Positions 10,801 through 19,800 of a stretch of 64,000 nucleotides of DNA are shown piece by piece. This stretch comes from Hsuehochloa calcarea (taxonomy: Eukaryota > Streptophyta > Magnoliopsida > Poales > Poaceae): positions 4,814,170-4,878,169 of the forward strand of contig CM070596.1 of the NCBI GenBank assembly GCA_036346395.1, given 5' to 3'. The position numbers and the translations under genes are program-made. How positions within the stretch are numbered: the first letter of the stretch is position 1; every line of letters starts with the position of its first letter. The notes beneath the pieces are model-generated. The model searched no databases and was not told where the DNA came from. It was given only the letters and a program-made list of their open reading frames with translations.

Positions 10801-13800
10801 GTGCTCTCAATGACAAGACGGCCAAGGACAAGTTTCCCATACTCGTGGTTGATGAATTTCTTGATGAGTTGCACGGTGCTAAATTTTTCACAAAATTGGA
10901 TCTTCGGTCAGGCTATCACCAGGTGCGTATGCACCCTCCAGATATTGAGAAGACGACATTTCACACCCATGAAGGTCTATTCGAATTTCTCGTCATGCCC
11001 TTTGGCTTGACGAACGCACTGGCAACATTTCAAGCATTGATGAATGGCGTTCTTCGATTGTACTTACGCCGTTTTGTATTGGTGTTTTTGATGACATCCT
11101 CATATATAGTACTTCCTGGGTGGAGCATTTGCGCCATGTTCGAGCAGTTCTTCGTCTTCTTCGTCAACATCAACTTTTTCTCAAACGCTCCAAGTGTCTC
11201 TTCGGCGAGACGAAAGTGGCTTACTTAGGCCATGTGATTTCGGCAGAGGGTGTTGCCATGGATGACACAAAAGTGCACGCAATGCGTGTCTGGCCTGAAC
11301 CATGCTCAGTTCGGGCACTTCGCGGATTCCTCGAATTGGCAGGCTATTACCGCAAATTTATTCAGGATTTTGGTGCAATTGCCGAGCCACTAACCCGGCT
11401 ACCCAAGGACGCATTTTCATGGACGGAGGAGGCCGTCCGTGCTTTCAACACCTTAAAAACCGCCCTCACCAAAGCGCCGATACTGCAGCTTCCTAATTTT
11501 GATATGGAGTTTATTGTTGAGTGCGATGCATCGGGTACCGGCATTGGGGCAGTTCTTTATCAAGGAAATGGCCCTATTGCATATTTTAGCAGGGTATTGG
11601 CACCTCATCATTCTCATATTGCGGCTTATGAGCGTGAACTCATTGGTTTAGTGCAAGCAGCACGTCATTGGAGGCCTTATCTGTGGGGACGCCGATTTGG
11701 GGTTGTACAGACCATTATAGTCTTAAATGTTTGCTAGATCAACGTCTGTCCACAATTCCACAACACCGTTGGGTTAGCAAGCTATTTGGCTATCATTTTT
11801 ATGTGGAATTCAAGCCAGGCTGCTTGAATATCGTGGCTAATGCATTATCATGTCGTGCTGCTATGGAGGGCTCGGTTTGTGCAATATCTCTTCCGACTTT
11901 TGCCCTGTTTGATGAATTACGTCAGGAAGCTACTATTGCTACAGATTTGGTTACGCTATGCCGGCAGATTGAGGGTGGCGCAGTGGGATTCCCTTGGCAG
12001 GTTTCAGATGGTTTAGTGTTGTACAACAATCGAGTTCATGTGCCGCACTCTTCGCCGTCTCTTCAATCGATTTTGCGCGCTGTTCATTTGGCCAGCCATG
12101 AGGGAGTTCAGAAGACACTGCATCGTCTTCGTGCGGATTTCCATATTCCGTGGGATCGCAAGTTGGTGGAGGATTCGGTTCGTTCATGCCCGGTTTGTCA
12201 GCAAAATAAATCGGTTCAGTTACATCCAGCTGGTCTCTTGCAGCCATTGGAGGTATCGACGCGTATTTGGGACGATATTGCTATGGATTTTGTGGAAGGC
12301 TTGTTGCGTGTCAATGGGAAATCAGTCATCCTTACTGTCATTGATCGTTTTTCTAAATACGCGCATTTTATACCATTGGCTCATCCTTATACTGCCAATT
12401 CAGTGGCACGGGTATTCTTCGATGAAGTGGTACGCCTACATGGTGCTCCTGTTCTATTGTTAGCGATCGCGACCCGGTGTTTACAAGTAATTTTTGGTTT
12501 GAGCTTTTCCGTCTATCGGGTACCAAACTCCATATGAGCTCCGCATTTCACCCACAGTCCGATGGCCAAACAGAGGTCACAAACAAAGTTATTGCTATGT
12601 ACCTCTGCTGCCTCAATGGAGACCGACCGCGACAATGGTCTGTTGGCTACCTTGGGCTGAATATTGCTACAACACTTCCTTTCAAACTTCTTTGCGGGAT
12701 ACGCCTTTCAAAGTGGTCTATGTTAGAGATCCTCCAACATTTCGACTGCATTCGCCCATGTCTACTCGCCTACATGTTGATCAGCTTCTTCTGGAGCGTG
12801 ATCAACTGCTTGCTGATATTCGTGACCGACTTTTTCTGGCCCAACAGCACCATAAGAAGCATTATGACGCCAAGCACAGAGATTTGCACTTCGATGTTGG
12901 GCAATGGGTTTGGCTTCGTCTTCACAAATGACAAGCCCTTTCGTTAGCAGACAATGTTAATCGCAAATTGGCTCCTCGTTATTATGGACCCTATCAGATT
13001 TTGGAGAGAATTGGAGATGTCGTGTATCGCTTACAGCTACCACCTTGGACCAGTATTCATGATGTTTTTCATGTTAGTTTGCTGAAACCATATCATGGAG
13101 CTCCTCCGGACGCGCCATCAGCTTTGCCCGAGCTTCATCATGGCCGAATTACTCCTGTTCCTCGTCATGTCATTTGTGCACAGATGTGCAACGGAGTACG
13201 TGAGATATTAGTGCATTGGGATGGACTACCGGCTTCTGATGCCACATGGGAGTCTTTGGAGCAATTTCATCGCCAATATCCGTTCTTCCAGCTCAAGGAT
13301 GAGCTTTTTTTTGAGGAGGGGAGAAATGTCAGGCGTGCTAAGTTTGGCAAGTATTATACCAGACGGATTAAATCAGGACAATCAGCTACGGCTGCTCCTG
13401 ATGAAGTCAAGTCGGTTAGATGTGCTGCGTCCAGTTAGGCAGTTAGAGATTATATGAATTGGAGTTTAGTTATGAGATGGAGTTATATTAAGATTAAGAG
13501 TCAGAGTTAGTTTTGATTGTTAGGGAGTCCTCTCCTATTTAAAGGGAAAGGTTATGGTAATACAGTAAGAAGAGATTTACATATTCTTTCTTCCTTACCG
13601 TCTATCTTCCTACGCTCTCCTCCTAAGCATCTCATCTTTTCCAACACCTCCAGCACGGCTCCGGCCAAATCATCCCAACCGAAACCTCCTGTGACCCACA
13701 CATACAACCTCCGATCAGAAACAGGGCGTGACATACTCTCTGTTAAGATCTTTTTAGTAGAACCAGGGTTTGGAAAACTGGTACCAGATTTAAAAAAACA

Positions 13801-16800
13801 TACAGTTAGTTGTCCTGCCAAATTGACTCCTTTTCTTTTGTTTTCTTCCTGTTTACTGAAACTCATGTTTTTCCTTAACCTTTCGAGTCACTTCTATGAA
13901 CTTTCTGGAGTAATACTCTGGAAAATGGTAAACCGGGCCACAACATGGCTAGCATAAGGTAGCTTTCAAAATAAGATGAAGTAGAACAAGTGTTAGAAAT
14001 AAAAATCAATCATGATAAGAGACTCCTTTTCTTTCTTTCTTTTCCTTACTCTTTAACATGTGGTTTTCCTAAAAGCACAGTAAATTATGCTAAATTTTAT
14101 CATGTATTCTAAAGCTACGAATGTACCATTTTCCAAAGGATTGTGGCATTTCTTAATATATATACCCAAATTATGTTCTCTTCACAATACTCACTGGTGA
14201 TTTTAGTGGGAGCATTACTGATTTTAGTGTTAAACATGAAAGACTGATAAACAGTTCACGATGGGAACTGACTACTGAGTGATTCACTGGTTCGTTACTA
14301 GTTCAGTTCCCTTCGTTCAGAGTTAGTTTTGATTACTCTGTTCTGTTCGTTGGTCATATCCTTGTGTTTTACACTAATATTGTCTAGTTGAATCTTTGGT
14401 GCTCCACAAGTGAACTTTCTGCCTGCAATGGTTGTCTTCAACCTTGTATTGTTCCTTTAGTTCTCTCTCAGAAGTTATCTGATGCACTAGATCTGTTCTT
14501 GTTATCTTCATGTGGTGCTATAAGATCTGGTGACAGAGTTTTGTCAGTCCTTGACCTGTTCTTGCCCCAATAAAGGACTGTAGCTCCTGTGTGCTGGGAG
14601 ATTGCTGCTCTTGGCCAACCATGTCAGTACATTGAGTTGAGGGCAGTGCTGATTCTGTGTCGGTGATAGAGACAAGGTATGATAGTTGCCTGTAGTAACC
14701 GCCTTGAGGTGAGGTGTTCGAGCTGTCACTGCAGAGGTATTGAGGCACATTGTAGAATTCAGAAGCGCTGCCATGCCCAGCTGCTAGTGCGTGATCACAT
14801 CTGGTGCAGTGACGTTCATTGTGAGTGCTGTCATGAATTGAGAGTTACGACCCATGACAACATTCAGATCTCAGTGACCTCGTGTTATGTGGCCAGTTTC
14901 TCTAGTGCATTTTGATCCCTTAACTTCCTTGCAAAATCTGAAGTACAAGAAGCATAAGTATAGAAGATAGTGTGTCACTATCCGAGTCCTATTCTGGCAT
15001 TACCCAGCAGGATCGAGGTCGTAGACAATGAAACAGAGATGGAGTTGGGGGATTTGGGGAAGAACAGATAGAAGCAGGAGCTAGGGATTTGAGTACATTG
15101 TATTTCTTTCAATGATTCTTTACAAGATTCGGTTACAGCACTTGTAGTGCATGGCTTCAACAGAATTCCTATTACATGGCCCAGTCGGCCCAATACTCTT
15201 TCGCACACCAGCCCATGAATAGAATAGTCACTCTACCAGACGGATTAAATCAGGACAATCAGCTACGGCTGCTCCTGATGAAGTCAAGTCGGTTAGATGT
15301 GCTGCGTCCAGTTAGGCAGTTAGAGATTATATGAATTGGAGTTTAGTTATGAGATGGAGTTATATTAAGATTAAGAGTCAGAGTTAGTTTTGATTGTTAG
15401 GGAGTCCTCTCCTATTTAAAGGGAAAGGTTATGGTAATACAGTAAGAAGAGATTTACATATTCTTTCTTCCTTACCGTCTATCTTCCTACGCTCTCCTCC
15501 TAAGCATCTCATCTTTTCCAACACCTCCAGCACGGCTCCGGCCAAATCATCCCAACCGAAACCTCCTGTGACCCACACATACAACCTCCGATCAGAAACA
15601 GGGCGTGACATACTCTCTGTTAAGATCTTTTTAGTAGAACCAGGGTTTGGAAAACTGGTACCAGATTTAAAAAAACATACAGTTAGTTGTCCTGCCAAAT
15701 TGACTCCTTTTCTTTTGTTTTCTTCCTGTTTACTGAAACTCATGTTTTTCCTTAACCTTTCGAGTCACTTCTATGAACTTTCTGGAGTAATACTCTGGAA
15801 AATGGTAAACCGGGCCACAACATGGCTAGCATAAGGTAGCTTTCAAAATAAGATGAAGTAGAACAAGTGTTAGAAATAAAAATCAATCATGATAAGAGAC
15901 TCCTTTTCTTTCTTTCTTTTCCTTACTCTTTAACATGTGGTTTTCCTAAAAGCACAGTAAATTATGCTAAATTTTATCATGTATTCTAAAGCTACGAATG
16001 TACCATTTTCCAAAGGATTGTGGCATTTCTTAATATATATACCCAAATTATGTTCTCTTCACAATACTCACTGGTGATTTTAGTGGGAGCATTACTGATT
16101 TTAGTGTTAAACATGAAAGACTGATAAACAGTTCACGATGGGAACTGACTACTGAGTGATTCACTGGTTCGTTACTAGTTCAGTTCCCTTCGTTCAGAGT
16201 TAGTTTTGATTACTCTGTTCTGTTCGTTGGTCATATCCTTGTGTTTTACACTAATATTGTCTAGTTGAATCTTTGGTGCTCCACAAGTGAACTTTCTGCC
16301 TGCAATGGTTGTCTTCAACCTTGTATTGTTCCTTTAGTTCTCTCTCAGAAGTTATCTGATGCACTAGATCTGTTCTTGTTATCTTCATGTGGTGCTATAA
16401 GATCTGGTGACAGAGTTTTGTCAGTCCTTGACCTGTTCTTGCCCCAATAAAGGACTGTAGCTCCTGTGTGCTGGGAGATTGCTGCTCTTGGCCAACCATG
16501 TCAGTACATTGAGTTGAGGGCAGTGCTGATTCTGTGTCGGTGATAGAGACAAGGTATGATAGTTGCCTGAAGTAACCGCCTTGAGGTGAGGTGTTCGAGC
16601 TGTCACTGCAGAGGTATTGAGGCACATTGTAGAATTCAGAAGCGCTGCCATGCCCAGCTGCTAGTGCGTGATCACATCTGGTGCAGTGACGTTCATTGTG
16701 AGTGCTGTCATGAATTGAGAGTTACGACCCATGACAACATTCAGATCTCAGTGACCTCGTGTTATGTGGCCAGTTTCTCTAGTGCATTTTGATCCCTTAA

Positions 16801-19800
16801 CTTCCTTGCAAAATCTGAAGTACAAGAAGCATAAGTATAGAAGATAGTGTGTCACTATCCGAGTCCTATTCTGGCATTACCCAGCAGGATCGAGGTCGTA
16901 GACAATGAAACAGAGATGGAGTTGGGGGATTTGGGGAAGAACAGATAGAAGCAGGAGCTAGGGATTTGAGTACATTGTATTTCTTTCAATGATTCTTTAC
17001 AAGATTCGGTTACAGCACTTGTAGTGCATGGCTTCAACAGAATTCCTATTACATGGCCCAGTCGGCCCAATACTCTTTGCGCACACCAGCCCATGAATAG
17101 AATAGTCACTCTTTAGGTGGTCTGTGACATACCCCTCCCGATGAAAACCAGCTTGTCCCAAGACTGGAAATCGAGCAAACAGATCATTGACATTCTCCCA
17201 GGTAGTCCATTCCGATGGCAGATGAGACCATTGTACCAATGCACATAAAGAAACAACATTACCCACTTTACAGAGGCGAGTTCACAAGAATGCCTTAGGA
17301 GAAACATCATGTCCAGGTTCAATGCAGTTTAAATACAGGTCAGGGCAAACAGATGTACCTGGTTTGAGTGCCTGCTTCAACTGCGAAACATGAACAACCG
17401 AGTGGATCTGACTGGAAGTTGGAAGCTTCAGTTTATAAGCAACCTTCCCTACTCGCTCCAGAATCTGATATGGCCCAAAGAACTTGAAACTAAGCTTTTG
17501 GTTAGATCGCTTGGCCACTGACATCTGAACATATGGTTGAAGTTTTAGATAAACCCAGTCTCCAACATTGAATTCACGCTCAGCCCTTTTCTTGTCAGCT
17601 TGATGCTTCATACGCCATTGAGCTCTAAGCAAATGTTGTTGCAGTAATTGAGTCATAAGGGTTCTTTCTTGGAGCCATTTGTCTAGCTCAGGAACAGAGC
17701 ATTGAGAGTCATTGAGGATCCCGAAATGTCTCAGAGCATGACCAAACACGACTTCAAAAGGAGTTTTTCCTAATGCAGAGTGGTATGTTGTATTGTACCA
17801 AAATTCAGCTTGAGATAACCATTTAGACCATTTGGATGGACATGCGTGCACCATGCATCTCAAATATATTTCTAAACACTGATTCAACCTCTCCGTTTGT
17901 CTATCGGTTTGAGGGTGGTAAGAAGAGCTCATATTGAGTTTAGTATCTGTTAAGGAGAACAACTCCTTCCACAGATTACTAGTGAACACTCTATCTCTGT
18001 CAGAAATAATGACTTAAGGCAACCCATGTAGTTTATAAATGTGATTGATAAAGGCTTGAGCTACTGTGAGTGCAGTATAAGGATGGGATAGGGGAATGAA
18101 ATGGCCATATTTAGAGAATTTATCAATGACTACTAGGATAGTATCCCACTGTTGTGACTCAGGCAACCCTTCAATAAAATCCAAACTAATGACATTCCAA
18201 GCTACTTCAGGTATAGGAAGAGGTTGTAGTAACCCAGGTACTTTGGTGTGTTCAGGTTCGGACTTGAGACATACCTCACAAGCAGCTACATATTTTTGCA
18301 CATCTTGCTTGAGGCCAGGCCAAACAAAAAGGGACTTGACCTTGTGATAAGTGGCAGTAACTCCACTGTGACCTCCCACTCCACTGTTATGTAGTGCCAA
18401 CAGGATTGCATTATGGGCTTCTTTATGATTGCCTAACCAGATTCTGCCTTTGAATCTGATAATGTCATCTTGTAATGAAAACCCCTTATCATTCTGTCCA
18501 GTGAGACTCAACTCAATGAGTAACTGCTTTGAATCAAGGTCTTGTTGGTAACCTTTAATAATGATTTCAAGCCACTTAGGTTTACTCACTGAGATAGCAC
18601 ACAGAGTATCTTCAGAAGTTTTTCTGGACAAGGCATCAGCTGCCTTATTATCTGGGCCCTTCTTGTATACAACCTTATACTGTAACCCCAATAACTTCAC
18701 AAATGCTTTATGCTGTATTGAATTGGTGATCTTCTGTTTGCCCAAATGGACTAGACTTCTATGATCCGTACGTACAGTAAACTAGTTATGCTGGAGATAA
18801 GGTTTCCATTTCTCCACTGCCAAGAGAATAGCCAAACACTCTTTTTCATATGTTGACAAGGCTTGCATTTTTGGTCCTAATGCTTTACTCAAGTATGCAA
18901 TGGGATGTTTGTGTTGCATAAGACCTGCTCAACTCCTTTATCACTTGCATCAGTCTCTATCACAAACTCCTCGGAGAAATCAGGTAGAGCTAGAACAGGA
19001 GATGTAGTCAAAGCCTCTTTGATTGCCTGAAAAGCCTCTTGTTCTTTGCTAGTCCATATGTATAGAGCATTCTTCTTCAACAGGTCGGTCAAGAGTTTGC
19101 TGAGGATTGAATAGTGTCTAATGAACTTTCTGTAGTAGCCTGACAGTCCCAAAAAACCTCTTAGTTGTTTTGCAGTTGTGGGAGTAGGCCAAGTCTGGAC
19201 TGTCATGATCTTGGACTGATCTGTAGCAACACCTTCTGCACTTATGATGTGCCCCAAATACTCCAATTGGGATTGTGCAAAAGAGCACTTGGATTTCTTA
19301 ACCAATAAATGATTATCCTTCATAACATCAAATACTGATTGAAGGTGTTGTTGATGGTCTTCTAAGCTTTTGTTGTAGATTAAGATATCATCCATGAATA
19401 CCAGAACACATTTCTTGAGCAAAGCAGCAAAGATAGTATTCTTGGCTGCTTGAAAGGTGGCTGGGGCATTTGTAAGCCCAAAGGGTATAACTCTAAACTC
19501 CCAATCACCATCATGTGTTCTAAATGTTGTTTTGTGCTCATCTTGTGGAAGGAGTCTAATTTGATGGTAACCAGACCTCAGATCCAGCTTAGTAAACCAT
19601 TTGGCTCCATGTAGTTCATCCAACAGTTCATCCATAATTGGTAGTGGGTATTTGTTCTTAACTATCATTGCATTTGAATGTCTGTAGCCAACACAGGACC
19701 TCCATGTGCCTTCTTTCTTTTTAACCAAAAGAACAGGAGAAGCAAAAGAGCTTGTACTAGCCTGGACAACACCATTTTGTAACATTTCTTTCACTTGTCT

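Larger units (their letters stand above)
9518..13733 (+). mobile_element. Chromovirus-type Ty3/gypsy element, internally deleted, in KDSD intron 2
   Basis: A 4,216-bp element in the sense orientation of KDSD, bounded by TGTCAGG (9518) and GTGACA (13733), with the 5-bp duplication TACTC at 9513-9517 and 13734-13738. The 3' LTR is 407 bp but only the first 132 bp of the 5' LTR remain; the rest of that LTR, the primer site and the start of gag are missing. Internal order is gag zinc knuckle, protease, RT, RNase H, integrase, then a chromodomain directly before the 3' LTR. The two LTR pieces differ at several positions, so the insertion is older than the tandem duplication that covers its 3' LTR. 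Confidence 0.88.

Noticed and set aside
13517..16450. Pairs of identical ORFs (for example 13517-13957 and 15394-15834)
   Set aside because: They are identical only because of the tandem duplication, and they run from LTR sequence into the intron; no protein family recognised.
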